This document shows, in pieces, positions 1 to 7,408 of a stretch of DNA of 64,000 nt. The translations under genes and the position numbers were made by a program. The stretch is taken from contig JADFZZ010000001.1 of assembly GCA_015232315.1 (NCBI GenBank), forward strand, positions 124,001 to 188,000, written 5' to 3'. The notes under the pieces are model-generated. The model did not search any database. It worked only from the letters and a program-made list of their open reading frames with translations, and was not told where the DNA came from. This DNA comes from SAR324 cluster bacterium (GTDB lineage: Bacteria > SAR324 > NAC60-12). Positions within the stretch are counted from its first letter, which is position 1; every line of letters begins with the position of its first letter.

Positions 1-885
1 TCTCCGTACTGGCACGGCAAGTTCCATCGCCGCTGAAGGTGTGGGAGCCCGTAAATCACTGACAAAATCCGCAATGGTGAAATCGGTTTCATGTCCTACA
101 GCGGAAATCACCGGGATTTTTGAGGAAAAAATTGTTCTTGCCAGACCTTCATGGTTGAACGCCCACAAATCTTCCATGGAACCACCGCCCCTGCCAATAA
201 TGATCACATCCACAGACTGAGGGCTGATTTCATTGAAGTAACGCAAGCCTTCCATCAGTTCTGCCGGAGCCGGTGTTCCCTGCACTGCCGCGGGAAATAA
301 AATGACATGCACTCCCGGGAATCGGCGGTTGAGCACGTTGAGCATGTCATGGATGACAGAGCCTGTGGGAGACGTGATGATGCCTATTCGTTTAGGGAAA
401 AACGGAATTTTCTGTTTATGCTCGGGTAAAAACAGACCTTCTTCAGTCAGTTTTTTTTTCAATTGTTCAAAGGCCAGTTGCAGAGCTCCAATGCCTTTCG
501 GTTCCATCGAGGTGATGGTCAGTTGATACTCACCTCTGGGGGGATACACGCTCAGCGACCCTTTCACAATCACTTCCAGGCCATCTTCTACCCTGAATTT
601 AAGGCGCTGTGCCGACTGACGGAACATCACTCCCCTGATCTGGGCCTGGGCGTCCTTGATTACAAAATATAAATGTCCCTGGGCGGATTGTTTGAAATTG
701 GACAGTTCCCCCTGAAGACTCACTGCACCCAGTCCTGTTTCCAGAAGTGCTTTGATACGTCGGGTTAGTTCTGTGACAGTCCAGATGGATGTTTTGTCTT
801 CGTTTCCTGAGTCGGTGTTCTGATAACTGTTGGGCGTTTCAGCCGTCAGGATGGCAGGAACTTCAATTTCAAAAGGAACAGCCAT
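1..885 (-). CDS. xseA: Exodeoxyribonuclease VII large subunit, C-terminal part missing
   Basis: Large, catalytic subunit of exonuclease VII, which with XseB degrades single-stranded DNA to short oligonucleotides in the cytoplasm. The 295 visible codons begin MAVPFEIEVPAIL. They contain the N-terminal OB-fold (WTVTELTRRIKALLE, then GELSNFKQSAQGHLYFVIKD at the usual place) and the start of the exonuclease domain (IGIITSPTGSVIHDML, IIIGRGGGSMEDLWAFN, ISAVGHETDFTIADFVSDLRAPTPSAA). These motifs are diagnostic of XseA. The remainder, including the coiled coil that binds XseB, lies beyond the window edge. The gene starts 6 bases after the aroE stop and is probably the last visible member of a metK-ptsH-aroE-xseA transcription unit. 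Confidence 0.95.
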   Translation of the reverse strand, partial: MAVPFEIEVPAILTAETPNSYQNTDSGNEDKTSIWTVTELTRRIKALLETGLGAVSLQGELSNFKQSAQGHLYFVIKDAQAQIRGVMFRQSAQRLKFRVEDGLEVIVKGSLSVYPPRGEYQLTITSMEPKGIGALQLAFEQLKKKLTEEGLFLPEHKQKIPFFPKRIGIITSPTGSVIHDMLNVLNRRFPGVHVILFPAAVQGTPAPAELMEGLRYFNEISPQSVDVIIIGRGGGSMEDLWAFNHEGLARTIFSSKIPVISAVGHETDFTIADFVSDLRAPTPSAAMELAVPVRR

Positions 886-891
886 TTGCGC

Positions 892-1743
892 TTATTTTGT
901 GGAGATTTGTTTCAGTAATTCAGTTTTCATCACTTCTTCAGGCGCTTTCTGTCCTGTCCAGAATTCAAAGGCTTCACATCCCTGGAATAACAGCATTCCG
1001 AGTCCATTCATCGCTGGAATTCCCAGTTGTCGGGCCTGTTCCAAAAATTTTGTTTCAGGGGGATTGTAGATAATATCCACTACATTCCGGATGGTTGAGA
1101 AACGTTTCAGATCAACAGGGGCTATCGGTTCTTTCATGCCGGCAGACGTGGTGTTGATCAGAAGGTCCAGTTCCTGCGGGTAGAGTGCTTCCAGAGAAAC
1201 GGCTTCCAGGGGGATGTGTGGGAAAAGAGGCTGGAATTCCGCAACAAGCGCTTCAGCTCTGGCATGAGTCCGATTGTTTAACAGCAGATGCTTTGCACCG
1301 TTTTTAGCGAGGGTTGCCAAAATAGCTCTGGCAGATCCTCCAGCCCCAAGGATTCCAATGGTTTTTTGAGCAGGATCAAAGGAAATTTTCTGTAGAGATC
1401 GAACAAATCCGGGCCCATCGGTGTTGGTCCCTGTCAAACATCCATTGTGATGGATCACCGTATTCACAGCACCAATGCTTTGAGCCAGTGGTGTGATGTC
1501 GTCCAGAAATGGTATGATGGCTGTTTTGTAGGGCACTGTGACGTTGATTCCGGCAATGTTGAGCGCTTTCAGTCCTTTGACGGCTGATTCCAGTAGTTCT
1601 GGCAAAACGGGAAAAGCAACATAAATGGCATTAAGATTCAGTGCTGAAAAAGCACCATTGTGCATGGCAGGGGAAAATGTGTGCTGGACAGGATTCCCGA
1701 TAATGCCATAGAGTCGGGTGTTTCCATTGAGGGAACCGGGCAT
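892..1743 (-). CDS. aroE: Shikimate dehydrogenase
   Basis: NADP-dependent reduction of 3-dehydroshikimate to shikimate in aromatic amino acid biosynthesis. The substrate-binding N-terminal domain shows YGIIGNPVQHTFSPAMHNGAF (shikimate-binding serines), VPYKTAIIPFLDD with the catalytic lysine, and AINTVI-like GAVNTVIHHNG followed by GTNTDGPGF. The Rossmann domain has GILGAGGSARAILATL and the NNRTHARAEAL adenosine-phosphate site typical of NADP use. About 283 residues, normal for the family. An upstream in-frame ATG at 1809 would overlap ptsH by 60 bases, so I chose the ATG at 1743, one base after the ptsH stop, giving MPGSLNGNTRLYGI as the N terminus. Confidence 0.95.
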   Translation of the reverse strand: MPGSLNGNTRLYGIIGNPVQHTFSPAMHNGAFSALNLNAIYVAFPVLPELLESAVKGLKALNIAGINVTVPYKTAIIPFLDDITPLAQSIGAVNTVIHHNGCLTGTNTDGPGFVRSLQKISFDPAQKTIGILGAGGSARAILATLAKNGAKHLLLNNRTHARAEALVAEFQPLFPHIPLEAVSLEALYPQELDLLINTTSAGMKEPIAPVDLKRFSTIRNVVDIIYNPPETKFLEQARQLGIPAMNGLGMLLFQGCEAFEFWTGQKAPEEVMKTELLKQISTK

Positions 1744-1744
1744 A

Positions 1745-2014
1745 CTACTCCAGTTCGTTGAACTTGTTATTGATGAGTTCAACAATGGCCTCAACAGCGG
1801 CATCTTCATCGGCGCCTTCCGCGGTGATGGTCAGGGAGGTTCCCTTGGTTGCGGCCAGCATCAGAAGTTCCATGATGGTCTTTGCGTTGGCTTTTTGAGT
1901 GCCTTTGATCAAAGAGATGCCAGACTTGAACTGGTTAGCCAGTTTAAGGAGCTGGGCGGCGGCCCGGGCGTGTAAACCCAGGCGATTTATGATCGTGACA
2001 TGCTCTGTTCTCAT
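1745..2014 (-). CDS. ptsH: HPr-family phosphocarrier protein
   Basis: Small PTS phosphocarrier of 89 residues. It has the active-site motif NRLGLHARAA with the phosphorylatable histidine and a second conserved block, KANAKTIMELLMLAATKG. In regulatory HPr proteins the residue after NAK is Ser46; here it is threonine. Start ATG at 2014 is set by an AAGGA ribosome site about 8 bases upstream; a longer frame back to 2056 would run into the hairpin. There is no enzyme I or EII gene nearby, so it may belong to a nitrogen-type or regulatory PTS rather than a sugar-uptake operon (inference). Sits between metK and aroE. Confidence 0.93.
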   Translation of the reverse strand: MRTEHVTIINRLGLHARAAAQLLKLANQFKSGISLIKGTQKANAKTIMELLMLAATKGTSLTITAEGADEDAAVEAIVELINNKFNELE

Positions 2015-2036
2015 GATCGTTTCCTTGGCGAAACAA

Positions 2037-2062
2037 TGAGTCTTGCACGAAGGCAAGACTCA
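2037..2062 (-). terminator. Hairpin between metK and ptsH
   Basis: A perfect 10-bp inverted repeat (TGAGTCTTGC, 6-base loop, GCAAGACTCA) starts 7 bases after the metK stop. It is followed on the minus strand by ATTGTTT rather than a clean U tract, so it may be a weak terminator, a processing site or an mRNA-stabilising structure that sets the ratio of metK to ptsH. Confidence 0.55.
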
Positions 2063-2068
2063 GGAGGA

Positions 2069-3223
2069 CTACAGACCAGCTTGAGTTCTGAGGGAATCCG
2101 CCTTGTCAGTGCGTTCCCATGTGAACTCCGGCAATTCCCGGCCAAAATGACCGTAAGCCGCGGTTTTCTGATAAATGGGTCGCAACAGATCCAGTGTTTT
2201 GATAATGCCAGCGGGGCGTAAATCAAAAGTATCCTGAATCAGTTTTGCGATTTTTCCTTCATCAATTTTTGAAGTACCAAACGTGTTGACTGAGACAGAA
2301 ACAGGTTCAGCCACACCAATCGCATAGGCCAGTTGAACTTCACAGCGCTCCGCAAGACCCGCCGCGACAACATTCTTGGCAACATAACGAGCGGCATAAG
2401 CGGCTGAGCGGTCAACTTTGGAAGGATCTTTTCCAGAAAAAGCACCTCCACCATGACGTCCCATTCCACCATAAGTATCAACAATAATTTTTCGTCCGGT
2501 CAGTCCCGCATCACCCTGTGGACCACCGACAACAAAACGTCCAGTTGGATTGATGTGAAATTTGGGTTTGACCAGAAATTGGGAAGGAATGACGGATCGG
2601 ATGATCTTTTCGCTCACATCTTTGCTGATTTGTTCCTGTGACACATCTGGAGAATGCTGGGTGCTGATGACCACAGCGGTGACTTCCACAGGCAATCCAT
2701 CGACATATTTGACGGTGACCTGGGATTTTCCATCAGGTCGCAGGTAAGGCAGGGTTCCATCTTTGCGGAGTTGAGAAAGTCTCAGCGCAAGTTTGTGAGC
2801 CATTGAAATTGGCAGAGGCATGAGTTCAGGGGTTTCGTTGCAGGCGTACCCGAACATCAAGCCCTGATCGCCGGCACCCTGTTCCTTTTGTTCGCCTTCA
2901 TTGACACCTTGGGCAATATCAGGGGACTGCTTGCCAAGACTGACGAGCACACCACAGCTAAAACTGTCAAAACCCATTTCTGAACTGGTATATCCGATGT
3001 CCTTGATGGTGGAACGGACAATTTCCTGAATGTCTACCTGGGCTCTGGTGGTGACTTCACCCGCAACCACAGTGAGCCCTGTCGTGACGAGTGTCTCACA
3101 GGCTACACGACTTTTCGGGTCCTGCTTCAACATCGCATCCAGCACACCATCTGATATTTGATCACAGATTTTATCGGGATGCCCTTCAGTCACACTTTCG
3201 GAAGTAAACAACATTTCTGCCAT
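2069..3223 (-). CDS. metK: S-adenosylmethionine synthetase
   Basis: Makes S-adenosylmethionine from methionine and ATP. The 384-residue protein has all family signatures: [20 protein letters not shown] (methionine/ATP loop), the [16 protein letters not shown] hexapeptide region, and the phosphate-binding loop [18 protein letters not shown]. Length matches bacterial MetK. A TAAGGAG ribosome site lies upstream of the ATG. The 230 bases upstream carry no SAM riboswitch that I could recognise. First gene of the minus-strand group continuing into ptsH, aroE and xseA. Confidence 0.97.
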   Translation of the reverse strand: MAEMLFTSESVTEGHPDKICDQISDGVLDAMLKQDPKSRVACETLVTTGLTVVAGEVTTRAQVDIQEIVRSTIKDIGYTSSEMGFDSFSCGVLVSLGKQSPDIAQGVNEGEQKEQGAGDQGLMFGYACNETPELMPLPISMAHKLALRLSQLRKDGTLPYLRPDGKSQVTVKYVDGLPVEVTAVVISTQHSPDVSQEQISKDVSEKIIRSVIPSQFLVKPKFHINPTGRFVVGGPQGDAGLTGRKIIVDTYGGMGRHGGGAFSGKDPSKVDRSAAYAARYVAKNVVAAGLAERCEVQLAYAIGVAEPVSVSVNTFGTSKIDEGKIAKLIQDTFDLRPAGIIKTLDLLRPIYQKTAAYGHFGRELPEFTWERTDKADSLRTQAGL

Positions 3224-3453
3224 AACAATTGCTCCTTAAAATAATTAGGAAAAGACCGGCTTTGAAGATAGTTTCAAATAAATTCCACTACTGGAACAGC
3301 CAATTTCAAGCGAATGTTCCTATCAAATGCAGTGTAAGGCACAAGTTAATAATACGGGCATATTGTTCAGGTTTACAGATGCTCAGACAGCTTGTTATAA
3401 TCCCTGTTGTGAGCGAACCTTGTGGCCTCCGGAAATCCCGGAAACCGGAATGA

Positions 3454-4497
3454 TTACGCCTCAAACCGGAACAATTCTTCGAGACTTTGAGCGGTCAGAA
3501 TACGCTCTGCCAGCGTTTCCAGTTGGGCGAAAGACAACGTACTCAGTTGAGTCAGGTAGATTGCTGGAATTTCACGGAATTTGATCCGCAATTGTTTTTC
3601 TACCGTTCTGCGAAGTCCTTTCTCAATGCCTTTCTCAATGCCTTTCTCAATGCCTTTCTCAATGCCTTTCTCAATGCCTTTCTCAATGCCTTCGGCTCTT
3701 CCTCTTTCAAATCCTTCATCAATCCATTGCTGGGCCATGGTGGGCATAACGACCTCCTCTAATAATTCCGGGTTCGGGAGTTTGTGAAATTCTTCAATGA
3801 ATGAATCCTTCTCCAGATTCGGAGAGGCTTTGAACAGATAATACAACAACGTTTCCAGATATTCCAGTCCGGTTTTGCTACGGGAATAGTCCCACAACAT
3901 GGGAAACAGCGTGCCGAATAGAAACCGTGGCAAATCATGGTCATCAATGTGTTTCATCATCAGCATCGCGGTTTTGACCAGCACATCGCCCCGGATGGCT
4001 TCATCCGGAATGTGGGACAGATCCAGCAGGGCGTAGTGGAATTGCGGAACATAGGCTTTGAGCGCGGGGTGAACCTGAAAATACTCATGAAAACTCAAGG
4101 GCGTATTCCAGCCAGCGTGTCCCTGATACACGACCATCGGAAACACGGGCGGAAGAGGACTGTCCGGCTTCTGTTTGCGGAAGTTTTTCCAGCAACCGAC
4201 CATGTACTCCAGAATCCGGAACGGCATGTCGGCATCGGGTTGGCGTTGATGTTCCAGATGCAACAGAATCCAGCCGGTTTGATCTTCCGCCAGAGTCACC
4301 TCATACAAAATATCAGTCCGGCGGTTTTTAAGGGTTTTGTCCACGAATTCCCCAGACACCAGTTTCAAGGTGCTCCAATCCATCAGGGCCGCCACTTCGG
4401 CGGGCAGATTGTGGCGGAAAAATTCCTGCGCGAAATTCAGACTGCTGAACTGCGTGAGGAAAAAATCATTGTGGGGATTGCCCTGTTTTTTGGCCAT
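3454..4497 (-). CDS. Rpn-family (transposase_31-like) nuclease-fold protein
   Basis: 347 residues. The N terminus (HNDFFLTQFSSLNFAQEFFRHNLP), then RRTDILYEV and ILLHLEHQRQPDADMPFRIL, is typical of the Rpn/YhgA-like family (PF04754), PD-(D/E)XK-fold proteins linked in E. coli to RecA-independent recombination and DNA cleavage. RTDILYE and the E in LHLEHQ are the likely D and E of the active site. The C-terminal part has six consecutive IEKG tetrapeptides, encoded by perfect 12-bp DNA repeats, then a helical tail. The gene stands alone with no transposon ends and is probably a nuclease-like accessory gene; its biological role is unknown. Confidence 0.85.
   Translation of the reverse strand: MAKKQGNPHNDFFLTQFSSLNFAQEFFRHNLPAEVAALMDWSTLKLVSGEFVDKTLKNRRTDILYEVTLAEDQTGWILLHLEHQRQPDADMPFRILEYMVGCWKNFRKQKPDSPLPPVFPMVVYQGHAGWNTPLSFHEYFQVHPALKAYVPQFHYALLDLSHIPDEAIRGDVLVKTAMLMMKHIDDHDLPRFLFGTLFPMLWDYSRSKTGLEYLETLLYYLFKASPNLEKDSFIEEFHKLPNPELLEEVVMPTMAQQWIDEGFERGRAEGIEKGIEKGIEKGIEKGIEKGIEKGLRRTVEKQLRIKFREIPAIYLTQLSTLSFAQLETLAERILTAQSLEELFRFEA
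3618..3689 (-). repeat. 12-bp tandem repeat, six units, inside the Rpn-like gene
   Basis: Six identical copies of ctttctcaatgc head to tail, each encoding IEKG in a predicted charged helix. Gain or loss of units would keep the reading frame and change only the helix length. Confidence 0.95.
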
Positions 4498-4814
4498 AAC
4501 GCAAGATTCTTACATGGTGGGTGAACGCTGGACGAGATCATAATAAGGCCGGACTTGTAACCCGCCTATTCCTGAGAGTAAAGCGGGATTTGCGGGCAGG
4601 GCTGTTAAGTTCTCATGAGATGGACTGGATTCCAGTCTGCGCGGGAACGACAGCAAAGTGTCAGCTACTTTTGAAAGGTGCCGGATTTTTCCTGATTTTT
4701 TAAACCGCCCTGACGGGCGGTGCTCCGATCTCAACAACCCGTTTCCCTCACTAACATCAAACCGTGCCATTCAACAACCCGTGGAACAAATAACCAAAGC
4801 GCCAAAGCACCGAC
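4498..4814. other. Intergenic region with a degraded dispersed repeat
   Basis: No convincing gene. Around 4621-4652 lies the motif GGATTCCAGTCTGCGCGGGA, followed by ACGACA, a form of the dispersed repeat whose translation often shows PRRLESSP. A minus-strand reading frame of 86 residues across the region is a translation of that repeat and is not believed to be a gene. From about 4763 to 4814 the sequence resembles the coding DNA downstream of the first variable domain of the next gene (see findings). Confidence 0.6.
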
Positions 4815-7322
4815 TCACCCGCCTCCACGAACGCACCGGACATAGGAGGTATCGTACTTATTGACGCTGACCACGCTGCCGTCGAGGAAGCTCACGTCCC
4901 ACGCGTAGCTCGAATGGCCGGCGGACGACGTCGAAGACCAATAGTTCGAGGACTTCATATTAGGGAAACTCGTCGCCGGTTTAAACCGTTTTCGGTCAAG
5001 CAGAAATTCCAGTTCTTTCACCGCGGGTAAACGCCAGTCTTCATAGCCGCCCAGACGCAGACCCTCACAATAACTCACAGCGGCATTCCAGGTTTTCTCT
5101 CCCCCATCCGCCTTCTGCCACTCCAGCCCGGTTTGACGGTCAACAACGGTCTGGCCCCGCTCCAAATAATCAAAGCGCCGAAGCACCGATTCACCGCCTC
5201 CACGAACGCACCGGACATAGTAGGTAACGGACTTACTGCTGCTGTTCAAGTTGCCGTAGCTGAAGTACACGGTCCATGCTCTGCCCGAATCGTAGGCGGG
5301 CGACGACGAAGACCAATAGAACGAAGACTTCATATTAGGGAAACTCGTCGCCGGGTTGTATTTCCCGTAATCCACAAGGGTCAGCAGTTCTTCAGGCGTC
5401 GGCAAGCGCCAGTCCGTCTGACCGCTCGCGGAAAGGCTGTCGCAATAACTCACGGCATCGTTCCAGGTTAGTGCGCCGCCATCGTCTGTCTGCCACACCA
5501 GACCTCCAGCCATCTTGAGTCCTTCCTCCATCCTGATTTCGATTTCCAGACTTTGTTGATCTTTGACCGTGAGAGTTTGCGTGCCTTCCTTGTCCGCGGA
5601 ACGGACGGTGATTTCATGAGACCCGGCGGACAGTTTCAGCACAGCGGGGGCTTCTCCCATGTCCTGCCCATCCACAAGGATTCTGGTTCCATCTTCAAAG
5701 GGGGTGGCCGTGATCGTTACGGTGCCTTCCAGTTTCCGGAGGGTGGCTGTCGTTCCGCGGATCGTTTGTTGTTGTCCGCGGGCGACATTGAGTTTGAATT
5801 CCAGCGAGGCATAACCCGTTTTTTCCAGAAGCAGGCGGTACTCTCCCGGTTCCAGTTTCAGGGTCGCCGGGCTGGTTTCTGTCAGAAGCGGGGATTCTTC
5901 TCCTCCCCTGTTCACGGGGGAGGCCGGGTGGGGGTAAACCTTGATCGCGGCTCCGGCAGGAAGGCTTTCCACCAGGGTTTCGCCGAAATTGGGTTCCAGT
6001 TTCAGCTTCAAGGGCAGGGTTCCGCCATCCCTGATTTCAACACTCTGGTTTTCAAGCGGCAGATACAGGGGTTTTCTGAGGCTCATCAGGTAGGTTCCGG
6101 ACAGGACATGGTCGTTGCTGTAAGGGGTTTCTCCCACTTTCTCATCCGCCAGATAAACTTCGGCTCCCGGGGGATCGCTGGTGATTTGCAGACTGCCGAA
6201 GCGGGGGATCAGTTTGAGGTTGGTGAATTTGTTGGTGCCGCCACTGAGAGGCAGTTCCAGGGTTTTGTCATGGTAGTCCGGTTTTTTCAGTGTGACCCGC
6301 AAGGTTTGACCCGCTTGCAGTCCGGTTTTCTGATACGGGGTTTTGCCCGCTTTGGCGTTGCCCAGAAACACTTCCGCCGCTGACGGAATACTGGTGATGA
6401 CCAGGATCGCCATGGAAGAAGCGGTGTTTCCACTCACCTGAGGGGTGATCAACTCCACTCCGCTCACCCCTGCGCTGACGGGTCCCACGCTCACAAACGC
6501 CGCTCTGCCGCTTCCTGTTTTCTTTCCCGCCAGCAAAGCCGCCAGTTCTTCCAGACGCGGATTGATCGTGTCCGGATTTCCATCGTGCTCCACAAACTCG
6601 GTGGTACTGCTACCTTTTTCAATATCATGCAGGGTGGCTGAAAACTGGTATTTTTTCTCTCCCAGTTTCAGGCGCTGGGTCGCGACGACATGCGTCATCT
6701 TGTTTTCCTTGCCGACCTCGATGGCGCATTTATCCAGGGTGCATCCCACTTCCTTCAGAGACTCGATCTTCTTCTGGTCGGTATCCGCCGTGCTGGAGAG
6801 CTTAAACCCCTGATTGCTCAGCGCGGAACGGAACACCCGGCTATAAGCGGTTTTCTGAGCTGGTGTCCATTCTGTGGAATCAATATCAAACACCCCCATC
6901 AGCATGGTTTGCTGGGTATCGGTTTCATACTCCGCTTTCATCTGTATGATGATTTTTTTATCCAGGCCCTGGAGTACTCTGGTCTGGAGGACAATCATTT
7001 TGCCCTTGGGTTCATACGCCACATCCAGCCACAGCACATTGTACGAAGTCCCGGCGATTCCCGCGTCACGAGCGTCCATGAGCCTGGCGTTGCGAAACTG
7101 GTTACGCAGAGCGATGAACAGTTCTCCTGAAATATCGCCTGCCTTGCTGTCCTCTTTTTTGGTCAGGTAGTGATACACATTCACCACCAGATCTTCCTTG
7201 GTATCGGTTTTGAGTTTGGTAGTAAGCTGACGAGCGAGTTCCTCCGAGGCCTCTTTCATGGTGTTGGCGTGAACTGGCAACGTGATGAACAGCAGCAGAA
7301 GCAGGGAAAGTAGAGGTTTCAT
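4815..7322 (-). CDS. Secreted PEGA-repeat protein with two variable DUF1566 lectin-like domains (putative DGR target)
   Basis: About 835 residues. A signal peptide (MKPLLSLLLLLFITLPVHA) favours the ATG at 7322 over the longer frame. Residues ~25-270 resemble CsgG/TolB-like or FlgO-like exported domains (GCTLDKCAIEVGKENKMTHVV). About four PEGA-type beta domains follow (~305-600; e.g. ITSDPPGAEVYLADEKVGETPY), a fold common in surface proteins. Two DUF1566 (Lcl C-terminal, C-type-lectin-like) domains end the protein (~604-710 and ~728-835), each with TWNxAVSYC, DWRLP and TSFPNMKSS...YVRCVRGG. Within each domain a 36-codon tract differs almost only at codon positions 1 and 2, a DGR mark. DUF1566 proteins are known DGR targets. 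It follows a TlpA-like gene after 86 bases and probably shares its transcript. The ligand is unknown. Confidence 0.88.
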   Translation of the reverse strand: MKPLLSLLLLLFITLPVHANTMKEASEELARQLTTKLKTDTKEDLVVNVYHYLTKKEDSKAGDISGELFIALRNQFRNARLMDARDAGIAGTSYNVLWLDVAYEPKGKMIVLQTRVLQGLDKKIIIQMKAEYETDTQQTMLMGVFDIDSTEWTPAQKTAYSRVFRSALSNQGFKLSSTADTDQKKIESLKEVGCTLDKCAIEVGKENKMTHVVATQRLKLGEKKYQFSATLHDIEKGSSTTEFVEHDGNPDTINPRLEELAALLAGKKTGSGRAAFVSVGPVSAGVSGVELITPQVSGNTASSMAILVITSIPSAAEVFLGNAKAGKTPYQKTGLQAGQTLRVTLKKPDYHDKTLELPLSGGTNKFTNLKLIPRFGSLQITSDPPGAEVYLADEKVGETPYSNDHVLSGTYLMSLRKPLYLPLENQSVEIRDGGTLPLKLKLEPNFGETLVESLPAGAAIKVYPHPASPVNRGGEESPLLTETSPATLKLEPGEYRLLLEKTGYASLEFKLNVARGQQQTIRGTTATLRKLEGTVTITATPFEDGTRILVDGQDMGEAPAVLKLSAGSHEITVRSADKEGTQTLTVKDQQSLEIEIRMEEGLKMAGGLVWQTDDGGALTWNDAVSYCDSLSASGQTDWRLPTPEELLTLVDYGKYNPATSFPNMKSSFYWSSSSPAYDSGRAWTVYFSYGNLNSSSKSVTYYVRCVRGGGESVLRRFDYLERGQTVVDRQTGLEWQKADGGEKTWNAAVSYCEGLRLGGYEDWRLPAVKELEFLLDRKRFKPATSFPNMKSSNYWSSTSSAGHSSYAWDVSFLDGSVVSVNKYDTSYVRCVRGGG
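4845..4952 (-). other. Putative DGR variable region 2 (C-terminal domain)
   Basis: Thirty-six codons (residues ~791-826). Flanked upstream in coding sense by 27 bases and downstream by 25 bases identical to variable region 1, yet differing from it at 30 of 108 positions: 14 first-codon, 13 second-codon and 3 third-codon bases. Invariant codons (TGG, TTC, GTG, AAG) form the expected lectin scaffold. Confidence 0.8.
5220..5327 (-). other. Putative DGR variable region 1 (internal domain)
   Basis: Counterpart of variable region 2, exactly 375 bases away (residues ~666-701). Of 19 codons differing at position 1 or 2 between the copies, 16 end in C or T in both, as expected if the template codons were AAC or AAT. 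The conserved tail TATGTCCGGTGCGTTCGTGG in both copies would be the place to look for an initiation-of-mutagenic-homology site. Confidence 0.8.
5896..5935 (-). repeat. Dispersed repeat inserted in frame in the third PEGA domain
   Basis: GC-rich segment with arms CCTCCCC...GGGGGAGG that encodes PHPASPVNRGGEES in the third PEGA-like domain. The peptide is absent from the other PEGA copies and resembles the translation of a common short dispersed bacterial repeat. It lengthens a loop without breaking the frame. Confidence 0.5.
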
Positions 7323-7347
7323 GGAGGGTTTCCGGTTCGAGGTTAAC

Positions 7348-7375
7348 GTAGGGGCGAAAGATGTTTCGCCCGTAC
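7348..7375. repeat. GTAG-bounded palindrome (REP-like)
   Basis: 28-base imperfect palindrome GTAGGGGCGAAA / gatg / TTTCGCCCGTAC in the gap between the TlpA-like gene and the DGR-target gene. The GTAG edge and stem-loop match the general form of REP sequences mobilised by TnpA-REP proteins. Confidence 0.6.
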
Positions 7376-7408
7376 TGAGGTCAGAGGTTAAAGAACAGAG
7401 GTTTATGT

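Noticed and set aside
3224-3453. Possible SAM riboswitch upstream of metK
   Set aside because: None of the conserved SAM-I, SAM-II or SAH motifs could be found by eye.
3454-3700. 12-bp repeats as a CRISPR array
   Set aside because: Units are contiguous with no spacers and lie inside a coding frame.
4510-4770. 86-residue minus-strand frame upstream of the Rpn-like gene
   Set aside because: Its sequence (LLSFPRRLESSP) is the translation of a dispersed repeat; no ribosome site or family.
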